This document shows positions 16,001-24,981 of a stretch of DNA of 64,000 nucleotides, piece by piece. The position numbers and the translations under genes are program-made. The stretch lies in assembly GCA_019116025.1 (NCBI GenBank), contig DXCM01000042.1:1-64000 (forward strand), read 5' to 3'. The notes under the pieces are model-generated. The model was not told where the DNA came from and did not search any database. It was given only the letters and a program-made list of their open reading frames with translations. Origin of the DNA: Candidatus Companilactobacillus pullicola. Lineage in GTDB: Bacteria > Bacillota > Bacilli > Lactobacillales > Lactobacillaceae. Position 1 is the first letter of the stretch. The number at the start of each line of letters is the position of its first letter.

Positions 16001-16238
16001 TATATTTCTGTATCTAGTATTATTGGTCAACGTTGCTGTATTTAGATATTTATTTCTAAAAATAACAAAAGTGAAGATCATAAATTTCTTATAGAAAGAT
16101 TTTCCAAATGATATTCTGAGCTTTCGTATTCAATTAACTTGGATTTAAACTTTCTTTTTTGAAATGAACGTATTTTTTCAAAGCAGGAGATAGTGTCTTA
16201 AATAGTTTTATTCAGAACAAAAAATTGAAATACTATTT

Positions 16239-16411
16239 AGTCCGGAGTAAAACTTGGAAATACGTTCAGCCGTGAAATCATTGTTAATGGCTATGCCATT
16301 TACAATGAGGCCGACTTTGGAAATCCATTATTTTGCACGAAGTGTAAAATGATTAGTTCCAAATCGTGCCCACGGCGTTCCAACGTATTTCCAAGTTTTG
16401 CGGAGGACGGG
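16239..16411 (-). repeat. Family-1 structured repeat, copy 3b (inverted partner)
   Basis: Closing helix AAACTTGGAAATACGTT with AACGTATTTCCAAGTTT. On the minus strand it shows GGAACG, GCCGTG/CACGGC, TTGGAACTAAT, a TTTTACAC-TTC hairpin, TGGATTTCCA and the TCATTGT/ACAATGA hairpin. The ends are AGTCCGGA and GGAGGACGG. Its interior resembles copy 2a in opposite orientation, showing that the plus and minus copies belong to one family. Confidence 0.85.
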
Positions 16412-16472
16412 AATCAAATCATATCCCGGTCCTGAATAACGATGTTTTAGAATTAAAACAAAAGAAAACTGG

Positions 16473-16516
16473 AACACAATATATGGTATTAAGTGAGTAT
16501 CTGAGCACTATATGTT
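16473..16516. promoter_or_regulatory. Inverted repeat upstream of the LLM gene
   Basis: TGGAACA and TGTTCCA flank a 30-nt AT-rich stretch with ATATA blocks on both sides. There is no T-run, so it is not a terminator. It could be an operator or part of the promoter region of the gene at 16637. Confidence 0.3.
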
Positions 16517-16636
16517 CCACATGAAACAATTTGAATTTCCATAGAGTTATTTGAAGAAAACAGATAATCCTATAACTGGAAATGTTTAAACATCATGAAG
16601 TATAATTCGAATAAAGATGATTTTAGAGGTGACATG

Positions 16637-17701
16637 ATGAAAATTGACGTGGACAAATTAAGGTTCGGCCTGGATACTTTCGGTGATGTTGCGTATACGG
16701 ATACTTTCCATACAAAGATGTCGTATCGTGAATCTTTACAAAACCTGATTAAAGAAGGGCAATTGGCTGATCAACTAGGATTGGATGTAATAGCTTTAGG
16801 TGAACATCATCGAGAAGAGTTTTCGATTTCTAGTCCGGAAGTAGTTTTAGGTGCTTTAGCCAGTACAACAAAAAATATTCATTTAAGCACTGGAGTTACG
16901 GTTTTGAGTTCCGATGATCCAGTACGAGTTTATGAACGTTTTGCGACAATTGATGCTATATCAGATGGACGAGCTGAAATTATTTTAGGTCGTGGTTCTT
17001 TTACGGAGTCATTCCCACTATTTGGCTATGATTTGAAGGATTATGATGATCTGTTTGTTGAAAAAGTTGGTTTGTTCAATGCTTTGCTTACTCAAGATCA
17101 CGTCGATTGGGAATCAAAACACGTTCAAAAATTAGAGAATGTGCGCACATATCCACGTATTGAAGGACATCAATTACCGGTTGCCATTGGTGTCGGTGGT
17201 ACGCCAGAATCTGTTCTACGAACTGCTTATTATGGTTATTCTTTAGTTTTAGCAATTATTTCGGGTGATGCCGATCGTTTTGCTCCTTATATTAAACTTT
17301 ATAAAAAAGCTGCCGAAGAATATGGAACTAAGGTTGGTGAAATCGGTGTTCATTCTCACGGAATTATTACAGAGGATGACGACGATGAAGCTTACAATAT
17401 CGGTTGGAAATACATCAAGAGTAGTATGGATCGAGTGGGTAAGGATCGTGGCTGGCCGGAAATGACTCGAGAACGTTATAACTACGAAGTTATCAAAGGT
17501 GCTTTGTATGTTGGTTCTGTGGAGACGGTTGCTAAGAGAATTGCTACAACTATTTCGGATTTAGGCATTGATCGTTTTGATCTTGTTTACGGAACTGGCG
17601 GACAATTGGAAAGTGATCGGATGCGTACAATCGAGCTTTATGCTACGAAAGTAATCCCACGTGTGAAAGAAATTTTACAGGAAGCTAATGAAAATGAGTA
17701 A
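16637..17701 (+). CDS. LLM-class flavin-dependent oxidoreductase
   Basis: 354 residues of the bacterial luciferase-like monooxygenase superfamily, a TIM-barrel enzyme using reduced FMN or F420-like flavin. Typical segments are DVIALGEHHREEFSISSPEVVLGALAS near residue 40, STGVTVLSSDDPVRVYERFATIDAISDGRAEIILGRGS near 85, and LPVAIGVGGTPESV near 175. An AGAGGTG site favours ATG 16637 over 16595. The next gene, a Rossmann-fold protein, overlaps its end by 8 nt. The pair may form a small redox unit of unknown substrate. Confidence 0.87.
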   Translation: MKIDVDKLRFGLDTFGDVAYTDTFHTKMSYRESLQNLIKEGQLADQLGLDVIALGEHHREEFSISSPEVVLGALASTTKNIHLSTGVTVLSSDDPVRVYERFATIDAISDGRAEIILGRGSFTESFPLFGYDLKDYDDLFVEKVGLFNALLTQDHVDWESKHVQKLENVRTYPRIEGHQLPVAIGVGGTPESVLRTAYYGYSLVLAIISGDADRFAPYIKLYKKAAEEYGTKVGEIGVHSHGIITEDDDDEAYNIGWKYIKSSMDRVGKDRGWPEMTRERYNYEVIKGALYVGSVETVAKRIATTISDLGIDRFDLVYGTGGQLESDRMRTIELYATKVIPRVKEILQEANENE

Positions 17702-18314
17702 ATTAATCGTAGGAATCCTTGGAGCAGGAAAATTAGGTATGACTTTAGCCAAATTAGGACTCGATGCAGGTTATCAGGTCAATATCGCTGGTTCGAAGGA
17801 TCCCGCTAAAATAGTTTTGGCAACCAGTGTTTTAGCTCCTGGAGCACAACCGATGTACGTTCAAGATGTTATTGAAAAGTCCGATATTATTTTTCTGGCT
17901 TTACCACTCAGCAAGTATCAAAATAATGATGCTAAATGGTTCGCCGGTAAAACGGTAGTTGATTCGATGAATTACTGGTGGGAGATTGATGGCAAAACTA
18001 GCAGTTATTACTATGATGAACAACAGACTTCTTCTGAAAAAGTTCAGGCCTACTTATCTGACAGTATCGTGGTAAAAGCCTTTAATCACATGGGCTATCA
18101 TGATTTGGCTGACGGAGCTCATAAAGACCGTGTAATTGTTTATGCAGGAACTGATGAGACCGCCTTGGCAAAAATTAAACAGATAATTATTGATTTTGGT
18201 TTCGTACCTTACTATATAGGTGATTTACATGCTACATCACAACTACAACCAAGTGGTGTTTTGTTTGGCGCTGACGAAGATATGGCCGGTATAAAAAGAT
18301 TATTAAACAAATAA
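17694..18314 (+). CDS. Rossmann-fold NADP-binding protein (F420-dependent NADP reductase-like)
   Basis: 206 residues. The N-terminus KLIVGILGAGKLGMTLAKLGLDAGYQVNIAG is a GXGXXG dinucleotide-binding fold of the F420:NADP oxidoreductase/ketoacid reductase type, followed by DIIFLALPLSKY and VVDSMNYWWEIDG. Lactobacilli do not make F420, so NADPH with another partner is more likely. AGGAAG lies 9 nt before ATG 17694; ATG 17688 is an alternative. It overlaps the LLM gene by 8 nt, which implies coupled translation and a shared pathway. Confidence 0.75.
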   Translation: MSKLIVGILGAGKLGMTLAKLGLDAGYQVNIAGSKDPAKIVLATSVLAPGAQPMYVQDVIEKSDIIFLALPLSKYQNNDAKWFAGKTVVDSMNYWWEIDGKTSSYYYDEQQTSSEKVQAYLSDSIVVKAFNHMGYHDLADGAHKDRVIVYAGTDETALAKIKQIIIDFGFVPYYIGDLHATSQLQPSGVLFGADEDMAGIKRLLNK

Positions 18315-18346
18315 AATTCCACCTCTTAATTGAAGTGGAATTTTTA
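18313..18346. terminator. Intrinsic terminator
   Basis: AAATTCCACCTC and GAAGTGGAATTTTT form a hairpin between two convergent genes. Confidence 0.75.
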
Positions 18347-18358
18347 GATAGTGGTTAA

Positions 18359-18889
18359 TTATTTATCATAATAACCGGCTTTAATTGCCAATCTGACGTA
18401 ATTATTTTCGAGATAATCATAACTTTGGGTGCGATTTGATAAATCCATATGTTCGATATCAAAGGGATCTTCTAGTGGAAAACCGTGATCTCTTAGTAAA
18501 TGACTGTAGTCAAAGTAATGACGAATAGAGTTATCGATCATGCCAAACTTAAAAGAATTTTTCTCTTCAACGTAAACGAGTAAATAATACATATTAGTGG
18601 GTACGGAAACAAAGCTACCAAGTAAACGGACGATGCCAAATTGTACATATTCAATTTGATCGAAAGGAATGTCCATGATTGGCTTATGAACATCATTGAT
18701 ATGAATACTATCATTAATTTCAACGTTCAATTTGTAAGTCATCCCTAGAACCTCATTGGAGTACTTATAGACGGTATCACGGAAAGCATTACTGTTGTTG
18801 AGACGTGTCTTAAAAAGCTTGTTCTCAATGCGACCATCGTCAGTGTAAAAGTTGTCAAAGTTTAGAAGCTGTTTGTCGATTTTATGCAT
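18359..18889 (-). CDS. Uncharacterised protein
   Basis: 176 residues, not recognised. It is soluble, rich in Asp, Asn, Tyr and His, with a mixed alpha/beta pattern and no signal peptide. Central strands read VQFGIVRLLGSFVS and MYYLLVYVEEKNSFKFGMID. AGGTG lies 6 nt before the ATG at 18889, so this start is preferred to the longer frame from 18967. It stands alone, divergent from the antiporter gene. Confidence 0.65.
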   Translation of the reverse strand: MHKIDKQLLNFDNFYTDDGRIENKLFKTRLNNSNAFRDTVYKYSNEVLGMTYKLNVEINDSIHINDVHKPIMDIPFDQIEYVQFGIVRLLGSFVSVPTNMYYLLVYVEEKNSFKFGMIDNSIRHYFDYSHLLRDHGFPLEDPFDIEHMDLSNRTQSYDYLENNYVRLAIKAGYYDK

Positions 18890-19028
18890 AATTAACACCT
18901 GCCTCTTTGAAGTTAGGCTCATTATATAGCCGATTGAAATAAAAGCGTCTTTTGAGGATTGCGTCAAAAACCAACTTTGAGTAAGGATGTGATATATTTA
19001 ATTCGATTAACAGTAAGGGGAAATTCTT

Positions 19029-20621
19029 ATGGAACTAATGGTTTCGTCGTTCATTTTGATACTCGCATCAGTTGTCAGTATTTTTTTAGCACAAGTTTTT
19101 TCAAAAATATCGGTTAATTATATCAGTATGGTTATCGGTGCCATCATTTTTTTCATCCCTGTTATGGGAAAAAATATAATGACTTTTAATTCAGATATTT
19201 TCATCGGCCTGATTGTAGCGCCGTTGCTATTTTTTGAAGGTCAAGCCACACAGCTAAATGCCGTTGGTAAAGAATTCAAACATATCATTCAGATGACGGT
19301 ATTCTTAGTTATTATCTGTATGATTTTGGCCGGCTTCGGAGTTAGAGAAATTGCTGGAATCAGTTTGCCCCTGGCTTTCATTTTGGCTGCAATCAGTACA
19401 CCAACCGACGCCACAGCGATGGAATCAGTAACTAATGGCTTGAAGATGCCAAAAAAAGAAGGAACTCTCTTAAAAATGGAGTCGCTGTTTAACGATGCAT
19501 CCGGAATCATCCTTCTTAATATGGCAATACTTTGGTACATCAATGGCTATATCAATTATGGAGAAACGTTGGGGAATTTCCTTCTATCAGCCGTTGGTGG
19601 CGTATTGTTTGGTTTTGCATCGGCTTGGGTGATGGTGTTGTTCCGACAGATCCTTTTACGCTCATCTTATAATTCGTTGAATGCGCAGAGTCTAATTTAT
19701 ATTCTGACACCGTTTGTTTTGTACTATGCAGCTGAAGGATTGAATGTTTCAGGAATTATTGCAGTCGTCTGTGCTGGATTAGTTCACAACGCAGAATCGC
19801 AGCGAAGTCGTTTGATCAATGCACCACAGGTTCACTTAGGATTTGATTTGGTTTCAATGATCACAGAAATTTTTAATAGTACCGTTTTCGTGATTTTAGG
19901 GTATATGTTTACCAAAATTATTTCGGAAGAAAAATTTACAAATGCTTCGTTAACTTGGGTGATGATCGGGATAACGCTTTATCTAGTCAATGTCTTAGCC
20001 CGTTATGTTTATGGTCGATTACGTCTAGACTTCAATAATAAGTCAGCCTTGATTTTTTCACTAGGTGGTGTTCACGGTGCCGTAACCTTGGCATTAGCTT
20101 ATACGTTGGCTGAATTCCATGTCAAAAGTGGTGACTTCAACCTCGTTTTGATGTCAGAAAGTGTCCTCATCATTTTAAGTTTGATAGTTCCTACCATAGC
20201 ATTCCGTTTTCTGCTGGAAAAAGATGTTACGGATGAGGATGCTAAAAAAGAGGTCGACACAATTCGGGTAGCAATGGTACATCGTGCTATCGAATCTGTT
20301 AATAAGATGTATTTGCCGGATAATGTTAAGAAGTCCGTTATCTTTGACTTGATGGCACAGAAACAACGTACCAAAACTAGAGATTTCATCAAAGCTTGGG
20401 TCGATGTAGTTCGCCATCCTGAATTTACCGGAGCTGAGAAAGAATTGGAAATGCGGGCTTTTATGAACGCATTTGAACAAGAACGAGATTACTTAGATAT
20501 GATTTCTCAGAGTGAAGTTAAGTATCAAGATTATGTTTTTGAACTCTACAACGAAATTCTTTTGGCGGAAACTCTAGTTATAGGACCAACCGTTTCGGAA
20601 AGTGAAGAAGAAAAGAATTAA
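19029..20621 (+). CDS. CPA1-family Na+/H+ antiporter
   Basis: 530 residues: about twelve membrane helices in the first 400, then a cytoplasmic tail of about 130 residues rich in charged helices. The CPA1/NhaP hallmarks are FEGQATQLNAVGKEF, AISTPTDATAMESV (ion-binding TPTDA), ESLFNDASGIIL (the conserved Asn-Asp pair) and GGVHGAVTLALAYTL. It exchanges cations for protons across the membrane for pH or salt homeostasis. AAGGGGAAA precedes the ATG. Confidence 0.9.
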   Translation: MELMVSSFILILASVVSIFLAQVFSKISVNYISMVIGAIIFFIPVMGKNIMTFNSDIFIGLIVAPLLFFEGQATQLNAVGKEFKHIIQMTVFLVIICMILAGFGVREIAGISLPLAFILAAISTPTDATAMESVTNGLKMPKKEGTLLKMESLFNDASGIILLNMAILWYINGYINYGETLGNFLLSAVGGVLFGFASAWVMVLFRQILLRSSYNSLNAQSLIYILTPFVLYYAAEGLNVSGIIAVVCAGLVHNAESQRSRLINAPQVHLGFDLVSMITEIFNSTVFVILGYMFTKIISEEKFTNASLTWVMIGITLYLVNVLARYVYGRLRLDFNNKSALIFSLGGVHGAVTLALAYTLAEFHVKSGDFNLVLMSESVLIILSLIVPTIAFRFLLEKDVTDEDAKKEVDTIRVAMVHRAIESVNKMYLPDNVKKSVIFDLMAQKQRTKTRDFIKAWVDVVRHPEFTGAEKELEMRAFMNAFEQERDYLDMISQSEVKYQDYVFELYNEILLAETLVIGPTVSESEEEKN

Positions 20622-20691
20622 GTTATTTCCTTTTTGTCTACGATAAATGTAAAATTATAAAGCAATCATCGAAGACTGGGAGGGATTTATC

Positions 20692-21234
20692 ATAGATAAG
20701 AAAGCTTTGAGACAACAACAAATTCAAAAGTTAAAGGCCAATCAAGCAAAAACTAAAGTTGAGGGTGCCAAGTTATTAAAGAAGTTAATGGCAACAACTG
20801 AGTGGAAAAAAGCTAAAAGTATTGCGACAACTGTCAGCAGTCCGATTGAGGTACCAACACCAATTATTGTTGAAGCAGCACGAAAAGAAGGCAAGAAAGT
20901 TTATCTACCAAAGACAATGCCACATCGTCAGATGGCCTTTTTACCATTTGCTAGTCGTGAAGATTTAATTACCAGTAAGTTTGGAATTCCTGAACCAGTG
21001 TACGATGAAGACTTGGTCAATCAAGAACCAGATCTCGTTATTGTGCCAGGATTAGCCTTTGCGCAAGATTCAAATTATCGAGTTGGCTTTGGTGGTGGAT
21101 ATTACGATCGCTTTTTAGCGCAATATTCCGGTGCCACTGTAGCTTTAGTTCCCTCAGCAATGCATTTTGATACAGCTGATTGGGAGATTGAGGATCATGA
21201 TATTAAAATACAAAAATTGATTTTAGCTGATTAA
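20692..21234 (+). CDS. 5-formyltetrahydrofolate cyclo-ligase
   Basis: About 180 residues. It converts 5-formyl-THF to 5,10-methenyl-THF with ATP. The conserved C-terminal part VIVPGLAFAQDSNYRVGFGGGYYDRFLAQ contains the substrate loop and the GGGYYDR motif, and the N-terminus has the usual LRQQQIQKL helix. Strong GGGAGGG is exactly 8 nt before an in-frame ATA at 20692 (protein xDKKALRQQQ), while the first standard start, TTG 20707, has no good site. I therefore place the start at ATA as a possible near-cognate codon; 20707 is the conservative alternative. Confidence 0.85.
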   Translation: MDKKALRQQQIQKLKANQAKTKVEGAKLLKKLMATTEWKKAKSIATTVSSPIEVPTPIIVEAARKEGKKVYLPKTMPHRQMAFLPFASREDLITSKFGIPEPVYDEDLVNQEPDLVIVPGLAFAQDSNYRVGFGGGYYDRFLAQYSGATVALVPSAMHFDTADWEIEDHDIKIQKLILAD

Positions 21235-21237
21235 ATA

Positions 21238-21283
21238 AAAATAGTTCACCCTGGATAAAAATCTGAGGTGAACTATTTTTTTA
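21238..21283. terminator. Bidirectional intrinsic terminator
   Basis: AAATAGTTCACCCT and AGGTGAACTATTTTTTT form a strong hairpin between two convergent transcription units. Confidence 0.85.
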
Positions 21284-21872
21284 GGAATAAGTAGGATTAA
21301 ATTTTTGAAAGAGATTCTCTTTTTGGACCAAAGCAAGGAGGACTTTCTCTGGATCATAAACATCAATACCTTGGTAATTAAACTCGATAACTAAGTCTGG
21401 AAGATTTCTTTCCAAAGATGCATTGATATCGATTGATAATCTTTGATTATTTTTTAAAGTACAAACTAGTTGAAAAATATCGGGATTAATATCAAAAGGA
21501 CTATTACGAATCCTTTTTTGATAACTAATGTTGATGTGATCAATTTCTTGATAAGAAATCTCCTTTTGTGAGGTAGGTGTTAAATGGAGTAATTGTGCAA
21601 ACTTAGTAATACCGAAAGTACTAAATTCAATTATCTTGATACCATTTTTACCAATTAACCAATAATTATTAAAGCAACTAGGCAGTGTTATGAGTAGGCC
21701 TATTGATAAAACTAATAGAAACACCCAGAAAGGCTGATATCCAAAACCGGTGAATAGAAGACTGACAAAAATAATGAAGATAATGGAAATAATAACTCGA
21801 CTTAATTTGATTGGATAATTTCCGATCAGAAAGATTGGATGTTTTTAAGATCTCACTAAAATCTATCAACAT
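21281..21872 (-). pseudogene. Frameshifted two-helix membrane protein gene
   Basis: A strong GGAGG and ATG at 21872 start a frame reading MLIDFSEILK. Then the reading frame must move by one base in a run of five A residues (minus strand, 21846-21842) to continue as HPIFLIGNYPIKLSR, two membrane helices (VIISIIFIIFVSLLFTGFG and WVFLLVLSIGLLITL) and a soluble domain of about 130 residues ending NPTYS. With four A residues the frame would be continuous for about 197 codons. The downstream part alone lacks a start with a ribosome binding site. The architecture resembles small PH-like or EbsA-like membrane proteins, but I do not recognise it firmly. It is the last gene of the LytTR-ABC operon, 16 nt after the permease. 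Confidence 0.65.
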
Positions 21873-21888
21873 AATAAATTCCTCCAGA

Positions 21889-22611
21889 CTAATCGAAACG
21901 TTTATATCTGTAAGCATAAATTAGAACGACAGAAAAAATAATGAACCAAATAATCAACACACTGATGTCGGAAATGCTCCAGATAAAATTATGTTTGAGT
22001 AAACTTTGATTAATGAATTTTGTAATTATTCCCGAGTATAGAAAATCCGATATGGTAGAAATAGTCTTATTGAAGCCTTTAAACATTGGTATAAAAGTAA
22101 AGATGATAGTTGGTAATAGACTCAAAACACCGGCACTGGTCTGATTACGAGAGAAAATGCCGACTGTAAAACCAACTAGAATACTGATGATCGTACAAAT
22201 AGTAGTAATGATCAAATAGTTAACAATAGATATTTGCTGCCAAGAAGTACCACTTAACGGTACGAGAATAATACTAGTTAAGGTAAGAATTAAAAGTGCT
22301 GGTAACAGAGTACCAATGAAGTATTCAACTGCATTGACTGATGAGGTCATTAGGACTCTTAAAGTGTGATGTTCTTTTTCCTCAGCCAAAGGGTAAGAAC
22401 CAAACATAATTCCTCCCATGGTTATATTTAGAACGATACCCATATTTAAAGTTAGGGTTCTAATAGTTATTAAATTGGAAGGAAAGAAGTTCTTAAAAGC
22501 AATAACGTAGCCGATTGCCATCAGTGGCGCCATAAGTAAGGAAAAATTCTTTAAAGTTAGTTGTAATCTCAGAATGAAGATTGCATTTATTTTTCGCATT
22601 GATATGTTCAT
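21889..22611 (-). CDS. ABC-2 type transporter permease
   Basis: 240 residues with six predicted membrane helices, including MAPLMAIGYVIAFKNFF, LNITMGGIMFGSYPLAEEKEHHTLRVLMTS (the coupling-helix region typical of ABC-2 permeases), LLPALLILTLTSIILVPL and VLIIWFIIFSVVLIYAYRY. It overlaps the stop codon of the ATPase gene by 4 nt (ATGA), so the two make one exporter. The substrate is unknown; a LytTR regulator upstream suggests control by a peptide or envelope signal. Confidence 0.85.
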   Translation of the reverse strand: MNISMRKINAIFILRLQLTLKNFSLLMAPLMAIGYVIAFKNFFPSNLITIRTLTLNMGIVLNITMGGIMFGSYPLAEEKEHHTLRVLMTSSVNAVEYFIGTLLPALLILTLTSIILVPLSGTSWQQISIVNYLIITTICTIISILVGFTVGIFSRNQTSAGVLSLLPTIIFTFIPMFKGFNKTISTISDFLYSGIITKFINQSLLKHNFIWSISDISVLIIWFIIFSVVLIYAYRYKRFD

Positions 22612-23462
22612 TTTAAATTTCTCCCCGTTACTTCTAAAAAGACATCCTCTAAAGTGGGTTCACAGGAATGAATCGTTTGTAACTCCTCATTTTCCATCCA
22701 CCAGTTTATTTTGCCTCGTGTCTCTTCGGAATCAATTAATTTCATTGCGGTGTTGTTTTTTAAAAGAATCTTGTATTGAATTTTTTTGTTGTACTTCAAA
22801 CTTAAAGCTTGCGGTGAACCTATTTCAGCAATTTTCCCATCATTTAGTAGAGCCACTCGATCACAGAGCTTAGCTGCTTCATTCATGTTGTGGGTAGTTA
22901 GAAAAACGGTAGTACCAGAATCTCTCAATTCTAAAATCAGTTGATGAATCTCCTGAGTCGTTCCTGGATCAATACCGTTTGTCGGTTCATCGAGAAAAAG
23001 TATCTGGGGATGATTGAGAATAGCTCGTGCCAAGATGAGACGTTGTTTCATACCCTGTGAGAATTTTTTGACCAACTTTTTTTTATCGTTATGAAGATTG
23101 ACACGTCGTAATAGGGTATCAACCATTGATTTATTAACTTTAAAAATACGAGCGAAGGTAATAAGGTTGTCATAAGCAGAAAGATTCTCATATAGGCCAC
23201 TATCATGCGTTACGACACCGATATGCTCATAGATATTTTCCTTTAAGTGTTGACTATTGTTGCCAAGCACTGTGGCGGTTCCTGAGCTGGCAACAAGTTG
23301 TCCAGTAAGAATCTTGATGGTTGTAGTTTTACCAGCTCCAGAAGGACCTAGGAAACCAAATATTTCACCAGCTTGAATTGAGAAATCGAGATTCTTTAAG
23401 GCCGTTTGATTGTCGAAGCTTTTATAAAGATGCTTAACTTCTATTATTGGTACGGATACCAT
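22608..23462 (-). CDS. ABC transporter ATP-binding protein
   Basis: 284 residues. Complete ATPase: Walker A GPSGAGKTT near residue 40, signature FSQGMKQRL near 138, Walker B ILFLDEPTNGID near 158 and the TTHNMNEAAKL switch region. A C-terminal extension of about 70 residues ends LEDVFLEVTG, as in drug- and peptide-type exporters. AAGGAGGAG precedes the ATG. It energises the overlapping permease, and together they resemble small resistance or bacteriocin-immunity exporters. Confidence 0.9.
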   Translation of the reverse strand: MVSVPIIEVKHLYKSFDNQTALKNLDFSIQAGEIFGFLGPSGAGKTTTIKILTGQLVASSGTATVLGNNSQHLKENIYEHIGVVTHDSGLYENLSAYDNLITFARIFKVNKSMVDTLLRRVNLHNDKKKLVKKFSQGMKQRLILARAILNHPQILFLDEPTNGIDPGTTQEIHQLILELRDSGTTVFLTTHNMNEAAKLCDRVALLNDGKIAEIGSPQALSLKYNKKIQYKILLKNNTAMKLIDSEETRGKINWWMENEELQTIHSCEPTLEDVFLEVTGRNLK

Positions 23463-23565
23463 TTTGTTCTCCTCCTTGTTTTACAACTACAGAATACAAG
23501 GAAAGTTTAAAGAAGTTTTCAAAAATCAGTGAGTTGTGGATGTGAGGGGCTGAAATGTACCCACG

Positions 23566-24522
23566 TTATTGAAGCAAGTCCTTGAGTTGATCGAGTTTAG
23601 CACGAGATAAGGGGAGAGTCTCCTTACTATCTTTTAGAATTAATGTGTAACTGTTCTTAGAGTAACTGATCAGTTCAGAGATGCGTTGCAAGTTCACGAG
23701 ATAAGAGCGGTGGCATCTGAAAAATCCGAAGTGAATGAGCTTTTTTTCTAGTTCTTCCATTGTTAAAGAGGACGGGAAATATTCAGAATTGACAGAAAAA
23801 TTACTGACACCATTGATACTTTCGATAAAGTCGATCTCATTAGGACTGAAGAATATCGTTTTATCATCGAGATGACTAGAGAGACGGAAGATATTTTGTG
23901 GTTTGATTGAATCCTTACCCAGTTCCAAATCAACTTTTTCTAATTTTTGATCGACGCATTGATAGATAGTGGTGCTTAATTGTAAAAGTTCTTCCATGTA
24001 TGAAGAAATCACGACAACAGTCGACTTTTGACGAATAACTTCGAGAGCTTTGAGATAGAGTTTGCTACCTTCATTGGATAAATCACGGAGAGGACTTTCA
24101 ATAAAGACTAAATCAGGCTGAAAAAGGGCAATACGAAAGAGATGCAATCTTTCAATCTGATCAGTGGTCAAAGTATTAGTTTTCATATTAAGGTTGTCTC
24201 CCAAAGCAAATTGAGGAGCCATTTTCTCTATCTTAATGTGGTTATTAGCTAAGCAATTAAAGAAATTGAGATAACTTTTAACGGTCATTTTCTGATAGAC
24301 ATTATCGTTATGACGCTTGATAGCCATATTATGGGTGCTATATTTTATTGAACCACCACTGGGGAGTGTTCTTTGTTCTACTAAATCAAAGAAGGTATCT
24401 ATTTCAGTGTGGGTCATCTGCAAACCTATTTTTTCCTGTGAATCAATTTTTAACGAAAAATTACTGAGGATGCTTTGGTTCTCTATTTGTTTAGTCACAT
24501 TTTCAAATTCAATTAAGCTCAT
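23566..24522 (-). CDS. LytTR regulator fused to a degenerate ABC ATPase domain
   Basis: 318 residues. The N-terminal 200 follow an ABC ATPase layout (IEFENVTKQIENQSILSNFSLKI at the start, LVFIESPLRDLSNEGSKLYL where Walker B should be, VVVISSYMEELLQL at the switch), but the Walker A GXXGXGK loop and LSGGQ signature are absent, so ATP hydrolysis is unlikely. The C-terminal 95 residues are a LytTR DNA-binding domain (IIFFSPNEIDFIESINGV, then RCHRSYLVNLQRISELI). GGAG lies 6 nt before ATG 24522. It heads the exporter operon and probably senses the partner ATPase or permease and controls transcription (inference). Confidence 0.8.
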   Translation of the reverse strand: MSLIEFENVTKQIENQSILSNFSLKIDSQEKIGLQMTHTEIDTFFDLVEQRTLPSGGSIKYSTHNMAIKRHNDNVYQKMTVKSYLNFFNCLANNHIKIEKMAPQFALGDNLNMKTNTLTTDQIERLHLFRIALFQPDLVFIESPLRDLSNEGSKLYLKALEVIRQKSTVVVISSYMEELLQLSTTIYQCVDQKLEKVDLELGKDSIKPQNIFRLSSHLDDKTIFFSPNEIDFIESINGVSNFSVNSEYFPSSLTMEELEKKLIHFGFFRCHRSYLVNLQRISELISYSKNSYTLILKDSKETLPLSRAKLDQLKDLLQ

Positions 24523-24596
24523 TTGCCGCTCCATAAGTAAGATTTTGTTGTCAGTTCAATTTTAGCAAATACCGTCTTTTTAAAATTCCATTTCGA

Positions 24597-24641
24597 ATAA
24601 AAAATCCCACTTTTCAAAATTAATTGAAATAGTGGGATTAC
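24597..24641. terminator. Intrinsic terminator
   Basis: AAAAAATCCCACT and AGTGGGATT form a hairpin at the end of the small gene at 24646, reading on the minus strand into T-rich sequence. Confidence 0.75.
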
Positions 24642-24645
24642 AGTT

Positions 24646-24981
24646 TTAACTAGCTTTTTTAATTGAATCGTTAAATGGCCCTTTGATTTTCACCTTCGTG
24701 CCACTTGTAATAGATTTTGATCCGTCCTTAAATACCGAATCATTTTCGATAGTTAGATTGAGCAGATCATTCTCGTCGGGAATCTGGTTGACGGTAAAAC
24801 GGTGATATCCTCGAACACCGTGAAATGAAATCAAATAGAAGTCACCAATTTCAGGTACGGCCTTTAGGCTATCCAACTTAATATATAAGTTGTTTTGAGA
24901 AGCAGATACTGGTAAATTATCGATAACAAATCCTGTCTCAATTTGTTTGGAACCTTGCTTGCGAAACTTTGTTAATTTCAT
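24646..24981 (-). CDS. Uncharacterised small protein
   Basis: 111 residues, not recognised. It looks like a small beta-rich soluble domain: IETGFVIDNLPVSAS, NLYIKLDSLKAVPEIGDFYLISFHG, RFTVNQIP and a C-terminal GTKVKIKGPF strand. GGGGAGG lies before the ATG. It has its own terminator and is separated from both neighbours, so it is probably a single-gene unit. Confidence 0.7.
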   Translation of the reverse strand: MKLTKFRKQGSKQIETGFVIDNLPVSASQNNLYIKLDSLKAVPEIGDFYLISFHGVRGYHRFTVNQIPDENDLLNLTIENDSVFKDGSKSITSGTKVKIKGPFNDSIKKAS

